Part shown: in pieces, positions 40,815 to 48,739 of the stretch | Numbering within the stretch: position 1 is the first letter of the stretch | Layout of the letters: each line of letters begins with the position of its first letter | Assembly: GCA_024239055.1 (NCBI GenBank) | Contig: JANBVJ010000001.1 | Location: forward strand, 62,001 to 126,000 | Reading direction: 5' to 3' | Source of the DNA: Patescibacteria group bacterium | GTDB lineage: Bacteria > Patescibacteria > Paceibacteria > Paceibacterales > UBA10102 | DNA: 64,000 nucleotides | Position numbers and translations under genes: made by a program | Notes under the pieces: generated by a model | The model's input: the letters and a program-made list of their open reading frames with translations, nothing else | Told to the model about the DNA's origin: nothing | Databases searched by the model: none

Positions 40815-40862
40815 TTAGGATAGTGTAACCCATAAGAGGTTAGGAGAGTTACGCTATCCTAA
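40815..40862 (+). other. Long perfect-stem inverted repeat
   Basis: TTAGGATAGTGTAAC pairs over 15 bp (one G-T) with GTTACGCTATCCTAA; the loop is 18 nt. No T-run follows on the plus strand; on the minus strand a CTTTTTTC run lies about 9 nt beyond. It may be an RNA structure, a protein-binding site or a recombination end at the island boundary. A second 8-bp hairpin (AAGAATAT/ATATTCTT) follows at 40873-40899. Confidence 0.5.
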
Positions 40863-40941
40863 TACAAAGTTAAAGAATATGTTAATAAATAATATTCTTA
40901 AGCATAGAAAGTCGATATATTAATCAATTAATCTAATTAAT

Positions 40942-41085
40942 ATGGATGGAAGACAAAGAGTAATTCTTAAGGAATTATTAGAGAAGTATTTTGTTGGTGG
41001 AAATGCATCTAGTGATAATGAAAATAGTATTGCATTAAGTAAGAAGTTAGATGTTATTAGAGATTTTGTAAAAGAGAATTTCTAG
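40942..41085 (+). CDS. Candidate small protein, 47 residues
   Basis: Frame reads MDGRQRVILKELLEKYFVGG, then NASSDNENSIALSKKLDVIR and DFVKENF. Amphipathic helices and normal host codons support coding; there is no Shine-Dalgarno sequence and no recognised family. It lies in the otherwise gene-free 461-nt gap before rplC and is followed by a terminator. Confidence 0.45.
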   Translation: MDGRQRVILKELLEKYFVGGNASSDNENSIALSKKLDVIRDFVKENF

Positions 41086-41093
41086 GGAAATAT

Positions 41094-41130
41094 CAGGGAG
41101 TAAGATAAAAATCTGCTTCCTGTTTTCTTT
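41094..41130 (+). terminator. Terminator before the S10 operon promoter
   Basis: CAGGGAGTAAGAT pairs with ATCTGCTTCCTG around AAAA and is followed by TTTTCTTT. Confidence 0.7.
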
Positions 41131-41133
41131 ATA

Positions 41134-41162
41134 TTGACACTACTCTTAAATTAGCTTATACT
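41134..41162 (+). promoter_or_regulatory. Promoter of the S10/spc ribosomal operon
   Basis: TTGACA at 41134-41139 and TATACT at 41157-41162 with 17-nt spacing. This is a dedicated start for rplC onward, needed because rpsJ is separated and terminated upstream. Confidence 0.88.
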
Positions 41163-41223
41163 ATTTGTATGCAGATTCTGTCTTTAGATAGATGAGCGTA
41201 GGAGAAACTAATCCTGTCTCAAG

Positions 41224-41246
41224 GCGGGTTGGTTGACCCGTTTTTT
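41224..41246 (+). promoter_or_regulatory. Leader attenuator just before rplC
   Basis: CGGGTT-GGTTG-ACCCG followed by TTTTTT is a complete intrinsic terminator inside the leader (promoter 41134, ATG 41257). Read-through must be regulated or partial for expression of more than 20 genes. AGACAG/CTGTCT segments upstream (about 41175-41220) could form an alternative pairing. Confidence 0.7.
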
Positions 41247-41256
41247 GTTGAAAAAC

Positions 41257-41844
41257 ATGAAGATTATACTAGGAAAAAAGTTAGGAATGAGTCAGGTATT
41301 TGATGAAACAGGAAAGGTGATTCCAGTCACCGTTCTTGAAGCAGGTCCGTGTAAGGTCTTGGAAGTCTTAAATAAAGAAAAGAACGGATATGACTCAATT
41401 CAGTTGGGATTTGAAGAAAGAGCAGAAAAGAAAGCTTTGAAGTCAGGAAAGGGAAAGAACTTTACTTACATTAAAGAGTTTAGAGGAGAAGGAGACTTTA
41501 ACGTCGGCGATACAGTCGATGTTTCTGTTTTTGAAGAGGGAGATATAGTAAAGGTTTCTGGAGTAACTAAAGGTAAGGGATTCCAGGGAGGAGTAAAGAG
41601 GCATGGAATGAGTGGAAGAAACAGAACTCATGGTGTAAAGCATGATCACCGTACTATAGGTTCTATAGGTTCAGCCTGGCCCCAGCGTGTTATTAAAGGA
41701 AGACATATGCCAGGACGTATGGGAGCTGATAGAGTTTCAGTAAAGAACCTGAAGGTTATTAAAATTGATAAAGAGAATAATACAATAGCGGTAAAGGGAG
41801 CTATACCAGGACACTATGGCACATTAGTTGAAGTAAGAGGATAA
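41257..41844 (+). CDS. rplC: Ribosomal protein uL3
   Basis: 195 residues, starting MKIILGKKLGMSQVFDETG. The 23S-contact loop GVTKGKGFQGGVKRHGM and SIGSAWPQRVIKGRHMPGRMG are diagnostic. The ATG at 41257 after the attenuator is chosen over an upstream frame extension that would cross the terminator. Confidence 0.96.
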   Translation: MKIILGKKLGMSQVFDETGKVIPVTVLEAGPCKVLEVLNKEKNGYDSIQLGFEERAEKKALKSGKGKNFTYIKEFRGEGDFNVGDTVDVSVFEEGDIVKVSGVTKGKGFQGGVKRHGMSGRNRTHGVKHDHRTIGSIGSAWPQRVIKGRHMPGRMGADRVSVKNLKVIKIDKENNTIAVKGAIPGHYGTLVEVRG

Positions 41845-41846
41845 AT

Positions 41847-42479
41847 ATGAAAACAGCATTGTACAACCAAGAAGGTGAAAAGACAGGAGAGGTAACTCTA
41901 CCAACTCCTGTATTTGACGTTCCTCTAAATGAGAACTTGGTTCATCAGGTACTTGTTGTACAAGCAGCTAGAAGAAGGCAAGGGTCTGCGCATACTAAAG
42001 ACAGAAGTGAGGTATCTGGAGGTGGAAGAAAGCCCTGGCGTCAGAAGGGGACTGGAAGAGCTAGAGCTGGATCTAACCGCTCACCAATCTGGAGAGGAGG
42101 AGGTGTAACCTTTGGTCCTACTAAGGATAGAAACTATGGGGGTAGGTTGAATGATAAGATGCGGCAAAAGGCCTTGCTTATGATTTTATCTGAAAAGGCA
42201 AGAAATAATCAGATTTTAATGGTGGATGGTTTAAATATTGAAGCACCAAAGACTAAGGCAATGGCGGGACTCTTTACCAAACTTCCTTCACATACAAAGT
42301 CTACGTTGTTTGTACTTCCTTCTATGGATAAGAACATGCTTCTTTCAGCTCGTAATATAGCTAGAGTAAAGACTATGCAGGCAACAGACTTAAATGCGCT
42401 GGACGCGGCATCGGCTGCATTCTTGGTAATACCAAAGACTGCTGTAGAAGTAATAGAAAAGACATTTGTAAAGAAGTAA
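41847..42479 (+). CDS. rplD: Ribosomal protein uL4
   Basis: 210 residues. Extended loop SGGGRKPWRQKGTGRARAGS, then SPIWRGGGVTFGP. In E. coli L4 also regulates the S10 leader; here the leader attenuator at 41224 makes a similar role conceivable. Confidence 0.96.
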   Translation: MKTALYNQEGEKTGEVTLPTPVFDVPLNENLVHQVLVVQAARRRQGSAHTKDRSEVSGGGRKPWRQKGTGRARAGSNRSPIWRGGGVTFGPTKDRNYGGRLNDKMRQKALLMILSEKARNNQILMVDGLNIEAPKTKAMAGLFTKLPSHTKSTLFVLPSMDKNMLLSARNIARVKTMQATDLNALDAASAAFLVIPKTAVEVIEKTFVKK

Positions 42480-42480
42480 T

Positions 42481-42876
42481 ATGGCAGCATTCCCATTTTT
42501 TAAAAAGAAAGAAGAGCCAAAGCCAAAAAAGAAGGCTCCTTCAGTAGAAAAGACTGAGGTTAAGAAACCAGCTCCAAAGAAGATAACTCGCAAGGGTGCT
42601 TATATCGGTTCCTTAACTAGTCCTCATGTAACTGAGAAGGCTACTGTGTTAGCTGGAAAGAACCAGTATGTATTTCGAGTTCAGCCAAACTCTACTAAGT
42701 TAACGGTAAAGCAAGCTGTAGAAATGCAGTATGGAGTAGATGTAGATAAAGTTAGAATGATTACTGTCCCTTCAAAGAAAAAGAGATTAGGAAAGATAAT
42801 GGGAGTAAAGAAAGGATATAGAAAGGCCATAGTAAAGGTTCGTGAAGGCCAGTCAATTCAGATACTGCCACGATAA
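42481..42876 (+). CDS. rplW: Ribosomal protein uL23 with basic N-terminal extension
   Basis: 131 residues. The first about 40 residues are Lys/Pro-rich (KKKEEPKPKKKAPSVEKT) and not part of the usual L23; the domain then starts GSLTSPHVTEKA and continues YVFRVQPNSTKLTVKQAVE. It forms part of the exit-tunnel docking site. 1-nt spacing on each side. Confidence 0.94.
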   Translation: MAAFPFFKKKEEPKPKKKAPSVEKTEVKKPAPKKITRKGAYIGSLTSPHVTEKATVLAGKNQYVFRVQPNSTKLTVKQAVEMQYGVDVDKVRMITVPSKKKRLGKIMGVKKGYRKAIVKVREGQSIQILPR

Positions 42877-42877
42877 T

Positions 42878-43654
42878 ATGCGTAATAAAGTAATTACAAA
42901 GACAAAACCAGAGAAGTCTCTCATTGTTCACTTAAAGCGAACAGGAGGAAGAAACTCTCAAGGTAAGATAACCGTCCGTCATCGCGGAGGAGGCTTTAAG
43001 CGTCAGTACCGTTTAGTTGACTTTGGACAGCAGCATATTAATGACAAAGGAACGGTTACCGCCATTGAGTACGATCCAAACAGGAACGCCTTTATTGCTT
43101 TAATGGAGTATTCAGAGGGAAACAAGGGTTATTTAATAGCTCCTCATTTGCTTAAGGTAGGAGATACTATTGAGTGCGCAGAAAAGGCGGAAATTACAAC
43201 AGGCAACAGAATGAGATTGATTAACATTCCCGTAGGAACACAGGTTTATAATATTGAATTAATGCCAGGACAGGGAGGCAAGATTGTAAGGGGGGCTGGA
43301 ACCACAGCTAAAATCTTAGCTCATGATGCCGGCTACACCCAGCTTACCCTCCCGTCTTCTGAAATAAGAAGGATTGGAGACCAGTGCTTTGCCTCAATCG
43401 GCGAGGTATCAAACCCAGAGCATAGATATCAGAAGATGACTAAAGCCGGAACAAACAGATTACGGGGCAGAAGGCCTCATGTTAGGGGTTCAGCTATGAA
43501 CCCTGTGGATCACCCGCATGGAGGAGGTGAGGGAAGAACAGGAATTGGATTAAAGCATCCAAAGACCCCATGGGGAAAGCCGGCCCTGGGAGTGAAGACC
43601 AGAAAGAAGAAATGGACTGACAAGCTTATTATTCAAAGAAGAAAGAAGAAATAA
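42878..43654 (+). CDS. rplB: Ribosomal protein uL2
   Basis: 258 residues, shorter than E. coli L2 (273) because the N-terminus begins directly at MRNKVITKTKPEKS. The peptidyl-transferase segment NPVDHPHGGGEGRTGIG is intact, as are GRNSQGKITVRHRGGG and RRPHVRGSAMNP. Confidence 0.96.
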   Translation: MRNKVITKTKPEKSLIVHLKRTGGRNSQGKITVRHRGGGFKRQYRLVDFGQQHINDKGTVTAIEYDPNRNAFIALMEYSEGNKGYLIAPHLLKVGDTIECAEKAEITTGNRMRLINIPVGTQVYNIELMPGQGGKIVRGAGTTAKILAHDAGYTQLTLPSSEIRRIGDQCFASIGEVSNPEHRYQKMTKAGTNRLRGRRPHVRGSAMNPVDHPHGGGEGRTGIGLKHPKTPWGKPALGVKTRKKKWTDKLIIQRRKKK

Positions 43655-43655
43655 T

Positions 43656-43952
43656 ATGGCACGTTCACTTAAAAAAGGACCATATATTGACGAGAAGTTG
43701 CAGAAAAAGGTTTTAGCATTAAAGCAGGGAGATAAGACTGTTATTAAGACCTGGGCTAGGGCCGCAACCATTACGCCTGAGATGATTGGATTTTCCTTTG
43801 GAGTGCATAATGGAAAAGACCATGTTGAGGTCTTAGTTTCAGAAGATATGGTAGGACACAGATTAGGAGAGTTTTCACCTACCACCAAGTTTACACGTCA
43901 CGGTGGCAGAATGCAGAGAGAAGAGGAACAGCAAAAACCAAGAACTCCATAA
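43656..43952 (+). CDS. rpsS: Ribosomal protein uS19
   Basis: 98 residues. MARSLKKGPYIDEKL, TWARAATITPEMIG and GHRLGEFSPTTKFTRHGG match S19, with a short Glu/Gln-rich tail. Confidence 0.96.
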   Translation: MARSLKKGPYIDEKLQKKVLALKQGDKTVIKTWARAATITPEMIGFSFGVHNGKDHVEVLVSEDMVGHRLGEFSPTTKFTRHGGRMQREEEQQKPRTP

Positions 43953-43954
43953 TT

Positions 43955-44494
43955 ATGACAGCTTCAGCTAAATTACGATATTTGAGAATAGCCCCAAGAA
44001 AGGTGAGACTTATAGTCAACCTTATTCGGGGAAAGAAGGTCACAGACGCCCAGACCATTCTTCGCTTTACCCATAAAAGGGGAGCAGACCCTGTATTAAA
44101 GACCTTAAACTCAGCGGTAGCTGCAGCCAAGGATAACAAGCAGTTAGACGAGTCAGGATTGTATATATCAAAGATTACCGTAGACGAGGGTCCAAAGCTA
44201 AAGAGATGGATTCCAAGAGCCAGAGGAGTGGCCTCCCCAATACAAAAAAAGGTATCACACATTACTATTGAATTAGACGCGCTTAAAGGGGCAAAGAAGA
44301 TAAAGGTAGAAAAGCCGGTCCCTGCAAAGAAAACTCCTGTACAGGTAGCTGAAGAAAAGAAAGCTCCGGAAGTTGAAACACCTTCAGAGGAGAAGGTAGT
44401 AGAACGTCCAAAGTTCAGGCCAGAGAAGGAGGCTCCAAAGCCTTCTGCCAAGCCAGGAGGACTTTCAAGATTCTTTAGAAGAAAAGTAATTTAA
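43955..44494 (+). CDS. rplV: Ribosomal protein uL22 with charged C-terminal tail
   Basis: 179 residues; normal L22 is about 110. The domain LRYLRIAPRKVRLIVNLIRG to RIPRARG-like (WIPRARGVASPIQKKVSHIT) is complete by about residue 112. The remaining 65 residues are rich in Lys, Pro and Glu (KPVPAKKTPVQVAEEKKAPE) and end SRFFRRKVI. The tail probably lies on the ribosome surface near the tunnel exit. Confidence 0.95.
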   Translation: MTASAKLRYLRIAPRKVRLIVNLIRGKKVTDAQTILRFTHKRGADPVLKTLNSAVAAAKDNKQLDESGLYISKITVDEGPKLKRWIPRARGVASPIQKKVSHITIELDALKGAKKIKVEKPVPAKKTPVQVAEEKKAPEVETPSEEKVVERPKFRPEKEAPKPSAKPGGLSRFFRRKVI

Positions 44495-44495
44495 T

Positions 44496-45164
44496 ATGTC
44501 ACATAAAGTTCACCCAAAAGCATTTAGAATAGATAGAGTTGGAGATTGGCTCTCTCGCTGGATTGACCGCAAGAGTTATGCTAAATCTTTAAAGGAAGAT
44601 TATATGATTCGAACCTATCTTGAAGAGAAACTCACAGAACACGGAGTTGAGTCTATTGAGATTGAGAGATTTGCAGGAAAGACCACTGTTTTCATTAACT
44701 CATCCCGTCCGGGATTGATTATTGGAAGAGGTGGCTCGGGTATTGAGGTAATTAGAAAGGCCTTGGTTGCTCAGATTCAAAAGAAGTTTCCTGATAAAGA
44801 AAAGAGTGAACTGCGCCTTGAGATAAGAGAGATACGAAACCCTTGGGAGTCAGCTACTCTTACCGCTCAGTACGTAGCTCAGGGATTAGAAAAGAGAATG
44901 CCATTCCGCTCTGTAATGCGGCAAACACTGGGCAAGGTTGAAATGAACAAAGGAGTTCAGGGCGTGAAGATTCAGGTTTCGGGACGCTTAGGGGGAGCTG
45001 ATATTGCGCGATCGGAAAAGACAAGCTCTGGACGCCTGCCTTTGCAGACCATAAAAGCAAATATTGATTACGGTACCGCAGAAGCCAAAACCACCTACGG
45101 CATCGTAGGAGTAAAGGTATGGATTTACAAAGGAGATGATGACGAAGAAGACAAAGAGAAATAA
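44496..45164 (+). CDS. rpsC: Ribosomal protein uS3
   Basis: 222 residues. MSHKVHPKAFRI start, KH domain with SRPGLIIGRGGSGIEVIRK, and C-terminal domain VSGRLGGADIARSEKTSSGRLPLQT. Acidic tail DDDEEDKEK. Confidence 0.96.
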   Translation: MSHKVHPKAFRIDRVGDWLSRWIDRKSYAKSLKEDYMIRTYLEEKLTEHGVESIEIERFAGKTTVFINSSRPGLIIGRGGSGIEVIRKALVAQIQKKFPDKEKSELRLEIREIRNPWESATLTAQYVAQGLEKRMPFRSVMRQTLGKVEMNKGVQGVKIQVSGRLGGADIARSEKTSSGRLPLQTIKANIDYGTAEAKTTYGIVGVKVWIYKGDDDEEDKEK

Positions 45165-45166
45165 CC

Positions 45167-45571
45167 ATGTTAATGCCTAAAAAGACAAAGCACAGAAAAT
45201 GGCACAAGGGACGAAACAAAAAGGCCTCATTTAGAGGAACTAATGTTGTCTTTGGCTCATATGGTTTAAAGGCTCTGGGTTCAAAGTGGATTTCTTCCCG
45301 TGAGATTGAGGCTGGAAGAAGAACTATTATTAGATACTTAAGAAAGGGAGGCAAGATGTGGATTCGCATCTTTCCAAACAGACCAGTTACCAAGAAGGGG
45401 GATGAAACTCCTATGGGAGGGGGGACTGGTTCTGTTGACCACTACGCGTTTGCCGTGGATGCCGGCAGGATTATTTATGAAATTGACGGGATTGAGGAAT
45501 CATTGGCAAAAGAAGCCTTAAAAAAGGCCGGAGGAAAGTTATCTGTAAGAACAAGGGTAGTTGAACGATAA
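45167..45571 (+). CDS. rplP: Ribosomal protein uL16
   Basis: 134 residues; MLMPKKTKHRKWHKG start (a second ATG at 45173 equally matches homologues). GSYGLKALGSKWISSREIEA and KMWIRIFPNRPVTKK are diagnostic. Binds near the A-site tRNA elbow. Confidence 0.95.
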   Translation: MLMPKKTKHRKWHKGRNKKASFRGTNVVFGSYGLKALGSKWISSREIEAGRRTIIRYLRKGGKMWIRIFPNRPVTKKGDETPMGGGTGSVDHYAFAVDAGRIIYEIDGIEESLAKEALKKAGGKLSVRTRVVER

Positions 45572-45572
45572 T

Positions 45573-45755
45573 ATGAAAGCAGTAGAACTAAGAAAAAAGA
45601 CAAAGGTTGATCTCAGACGACAGCTTACAACAGACAAGGAAAAACTCCAGTCTCTGCGCTTTGACATTGTGGCTGGAAAGGTAAAGAATGTTAAGGAGAT
45701 CAGAGCTAGAAGAAAGGAGATTGCTACCATAATGACTATATTGTCAGAAAAATAA
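45573..45755 (+). CDS. rpmC: Ribosomal protein uL29
   Basis: 60 residues, two helices: MKAVELRKKTKVDLRRQLTT and VKNVKEIRARRKEIATIMTI. The start at 45573 follows the TAATATG junction; the longer in-frame option overlaps rplP. Confidence 0.92.
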   Translation: MKAVELRKKTKVDLRRQLTTDKEKLQSLRFDIVAGKVKNVKEIRARRKEIATIMTILSEK

Positions 45756-45756
45756 T

Positions 45757-45999
45757 ATGCCTAAACGAGAATTAACAGGAATTATAGTATCGGACGCAGC
45801 AGACAAAACTGTTGTAGTTCAGATTGAATCCTTAAAGCAGCATCCAAAGTATTTAAGACGGTACCGTTCCCATAAGAAATATAAGGCGCATGATGAAAAG
45901 AACGAGTATAAGAAAGGGGACTTAGTTGTGATTTTAGAATCCCGCCCAATATCAAAAGATAAGAGGTGGAGAGTAGTAAGAAAGGTAACACACGCATGA
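45757..45999 (+). CDS. rpsQ: Ribosomal protein uS17
   Basis: 80 residues. LTGIIVSDAADKTVVVQIES, RSHKKYKAHDEKNEYKKGD and ILESRPISKDKRWRVVRKV match S17. The stop overlaps the rplN start (ATGA). Confidence 0.95.
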   Translation: MPKRELTGIIVSDAADKTVVVQIESLKQHPKYLRRYRSHKKYKAHDEKNEYKKGDLVVILESRPISKDKRWRVVRKVTHA

Positions 46000-46364
46000 T
46001 ACAGCCAGAATCAAAATTAACGGTAGCTGACAACTCGGGAGCCAAAATGATTCAGTGCTTCCGTGTTCTTGGGGGTACAAGAAAAAGGTATGCTCAGATT
46101 GGAGATGTAATAGTGGCAGCGGTAAAGGTTGCAGAACCCCGAAGACCTGTGAAGAAGCACGAGATTGTTAGAGCCGTTATTGTAAGAACAAAAAAGCCAT
46201 ATCGCAGAAAGGATGGTTCCTACATTAAATTTGACGACAACGCAGCTGTAATCTTGGAAAAGGAAAAAGAGCCAAAAGGCGGTCGTATCTTCGGCCCCAT
46301 ACCCCGCGAGCTCAGAGACAAGGGATTCACAAAGATAACTACATTAGCTACTGAAGTAATCTAA
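45996..46364 (+). CDS. rplN: Ribosomal protein uL14
   Basis: 122 residues, exact family length. MIQPESKLTVADNSGAKMIQ, GDVIVAAVKVAEPRRPVKKHE and GRIFGPIPRELRDKGFTKI. Start set by the 4-nt overlap with rpsQ and by homologue N-termini. Confidence 0.96.
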   Translation: MIQPESKLTVADNSGAKMIQCFRVLGGTRKRYAQIGDVIVAAVKVAEPRRPVKKHEIVRAVIVRTKKPYRRKDGSYIKFDDNAAVILEKEKEPKGGRIFGPIPRELRDKGFTKITTLATEVI

Positions 46365-46365
46365 C

Positions 46366-46674
46366 ATGAAAATTAAGAAAGGAGACAACGTTATTATAAT
46401 TGCAGGAAAAGACAAGGGACGTCGAGGAAACGTACTCAGTGTTTTGCCTTTAAAAGACAAGGTTCAGGTTGAGGGCATTAACATCGTGAAAAAGCATGTA
46501 AGACCAAAGAAGCAGGGAGAAAAGGGTCAGGTTATTGAGCTGCCATTTCCAATGCAGGCATCAAACATGCAGATATTTTGCGCAAAATGCAAGAAAGGTT
46601 CCCGTATTGGTTATAAGATTGAGGCAAAGGAGAAAATAAGAATATGTAAGCGCTGTTTAACTCCCTTAAAGTAA
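46366..46674 (+). CDS. rplX: Ribosomal protein uL24
   Basis: 102 residues. MKIKKGDNVIIIAGKDKGRR KOW motif, GINIVKKHVRPKKQGEKGQV, and a C-terminal C-x2-C...C-x2-C-like set (CAKCKKGSRIGY, ICKRC) for zinc. Confidence 0.95.
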   Translation: MKIKKGDNVIIIAGKDKGRRGNVLSVLPLKDKVQVEGINIVKKHVRPKKQGEKGQVIELPFPMQASNMQIFCAKCKKGSRIGYKIEAKEKIRICKRCLTPLK

Positions 46675-46678
46675 TATT

Positions 46679-47257
46679 ATGTCAATTGTAAAAGATACAT
46701 ATAATAAGAAAGCGGTTCCCGCCTTAATGGAGAAGTTCGCCTACAAGAGTTCTATGGCAGTTCCAAAGATTGAGAAGGTTATTATTAACACCGGACTTGG
46801 GCGTTTGATGGCTTCAAAAGGCCCTACTGAACAGGCAAAGTTTATGAATGATGTCATTTCCAAGGATTTGGCTATGATTACAGGGCAAAAGCCGGCCCCC
46901 ACTAAAGCCAGAAAGTCTATTGCAGGTTTTAAGCTTCGTCAAGGCACAATTACGGGAGCTAAAACCACACTGCGCGGAGGGCGCATGTATGACTTTATTG
47001 ACAGATTAATTAACGTAGTTCTGCCGCGTTCCCGTGACTTTCGGGGCTTGGGTATAAACTCAGTGGACGAGAACGGCAACTTGACAATAGGCATAAAAGA
47101 GCATATATTTTTCCCTGAGATATCTATTGAGCAGATAAAGCAGGCATTTGGCTTGGAGATAACGATTGTGACTACAGCTAATACAAAAGAAGAGGGAATA
47201 GAACTGTTTTCTCAGTTAGGATTCCCGTTTCAAAAACAAGATGGCCAAGAAATCTAA
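46679..47257 (+). CDS. rplE: Ribosomal protein uL5
   Basis: 192 residues. KIEKVIINTGLGRLM, GQKPAPTKARKSIAGFKLR, RDFRGLGINSVDENGNLTIG and FPEISIEQIKQAFGLEI. Binds 5S rRNA. The final 17 nt overlap rpsN in another frame. Confidence 0.95.
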   Translation: MSIVKDTYNKKAVPALMEKFAYKSSMAVPKIEKVIINTGLGRLMASKGPTEQAKFMNDVISKDLAMITGQKPAPTKARKSIAGFKLRQGTITGAKTTLRGGRMYDFIDRLINVVLPRSRDFRGLGINSVDENGNLTIGIKEHIFFPEISIEQIKQAFGLEITIVTTANTKEEGIELFSQLGFPFQKQDGQEI

Positions 47258-47426
47258 AATAGCAAAAGCAGCAAAGACGCCCAAGTACTCCTCAAGAAAG
47301 GAGAACAGGTGCTTTAGATGCGGAAGAAAAAGAGCGTATATGCGGGATTTTGATTTATGTAGAATTTGTTTTCGAGAGATGGCAAATAAAGGTTTAATAC
47401 CCGGTATTAAGAAATCGTCTTGGTAA
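47241..47426 (+). CDS. rpsN: Ribosomal protein uS14, zinc-binding type Z
   Basis: 61 residues. CFRCGRKRAYMRDFDLCRIC supplies the four zinc cysteines, followed by FREMANKGLIPGIKKSSW. Starts 17 nt inside rplE. Confidence 0.95.
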   Translation: MAKKSKIAKAAKTPKYSSRKENRCFRCGRKRAYMRDFDLCRICFREMANKGLIPGIKKSSW

Positions 47427-47427
47427 T

Positions 47428-47820
47428 ATGCATTCAGATCCAATAGCTGACATGTTAAATAGAATGACTACGGCTGCCGCTGTTAAAAAGGAGACAGTTG
47501 AAGTTCCCTTTTCTAACGTAAAGTACGGGGTAGCTAAAGTTTTGGAAAGAGTAGGATTTATTAAATCTGTGCGTCTTCAAAAGCGTAAAGGGAGAAACGT
47601 TATTGAGATTCAGTTAAGATATAAGGATTCGTTTCCGATATTTACTTCTTTTAAGCGTGTGTCAAAGCCGGGACAGAGAATGTATGCTTCTACAAAGAAG
47701 ATAAAAGGAATAAGAGGAGGATTTGGTATTGGTATTGTCTCAACCTCAAAAGGGTTGATGACAAATCAAGAGGCTAGAAAAGAAGGAATTGGAGGAGAAT
47801 TAATATGCGAACTTTGGTAA
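47428..47820 (+). CDS. rpsH: Ribosomal protein uS8
   Basis: 130 residues. DPIADMLNRMTTAAAVKKE start and C-terminal GIGIVSTSKGLMTNQEARKE and GGELICELW, as in S8. Binds the 16S central domain. Confidence 0.96.
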   Translation: MHSDPIADMLNRMTTAAAVKKETVEVPFSNVKYGVAKVLERVGFIKSVRLQKRKGRNVIEIQLRYKDSFPIFTSFKRVSKPGQRMYASTKKIKGIRGGFGIGIVSTSKGLMTNQEARKEGIGGELICELW

Positions 47821-47821
47821 T

Positions 47822-48379
47822 ATGTCACGCGTAGGAAGACAATCAATTGAAATACCTCAGGGAGTGGAGGTTAAGATAGAAGGAAACCATGTTTCTGTAA
47901 AAGGACCAAAGGGGAGTTTGGAGCGCGATATCAGACCTGAGATTGAGGCCAAGGTTGAGGGTAATAAAGTTGAAGTAACTCCAAAGGAGGGAGCAAAGAA
48001 GCCAGAAGCCATGTGGGGTCTTACTCGCTCACTCATAGCTAATATGGTCCAGGGGGTAGCGGAAGGATATGAAAAGAAGCTTGAGATTGAGGGTGTTGGA
48101 TACAGGGCAGAAGCCACAGGAGACTCTATAACTTTAAATATGGGGTTTTCTCATACAATTGTATTAAAAGCACCAGAAAATGTAGCGTTCTCTGTTGATA
48201 AGAATGTTATTACCATTTCAGGCGCCGACAAAGAAAAAGTAGGGCAGTTTGCTTCTTCTATTAAAAAAGTAAGACCAGTAGAACCCTATAAAGGGAAGGG
48301 TATTAAATATGAGGGAGAACATGTAAGAAGAAAGCTTGGAAAGAGGGCAGCGGGTGAGGGAACTGAAGGAGCCGCATAA
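47822..48379 (+). CDS. rplF: Ribosomal protein uL6
   Basis: 185 residues. [36 protein letters not shown] and [20 protein letters not shown]. Two L6 repeats are complete. Confidence 0.96.
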
Positions 48380-48383
48380 TATT

Positions 48384-48737
48384 ATGAAATTAACGAAACT
48401 AGAACAACGACAAAGAAGACATCGCCGTGTGACTGCGCGAGTGTCAGGGACTAAGGTAAAGCCACGCTTGGTTGTCTTTCGTTCAAACAAACATATGTAT
48501 GCCCAACTAATAGACGACGCAAAAGGTTTGACGTTGGCTGCGGTTTCAGACGAAAGTGTGAAGGCAGAAAAAGGAAAGAAACCGTTGGAGGTATCAAAAG
48601 AAATTGGAAAGCTTATTGCTACTATTGCAACAGAAAAGAAGATAAAGTCAGTTGTCTTTGATAGAGGAGGATATAAGTATCATGGAAACGTAAAGGCGAT
48701 AGCTGAGGGAGCAAGAGAAGGAGGGCTTAAAATATAA
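48384..48737 (+). CDS. rplR: Ribosomal protein uL18
   Basis: 117 residues from [56 protein letters not shown]. Binds 5S rRNA. An upstream in-frame start overlaps rplF and is rejected. Confidence 0.95.
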
Positions 48738-48739
48738 TT

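Noticed and set aside
33886..41130. Island as a phage or integrative element with integrase
   Set aside because: No integrase, transposase or obvious direct repeats at the borders; only modification and nuclease-like genes are present.
45561..45572. Longer start for rpmC
   Set aside because: It would overlap rplP and adds residues not present in L29; the ATG after TAAT is the better start.
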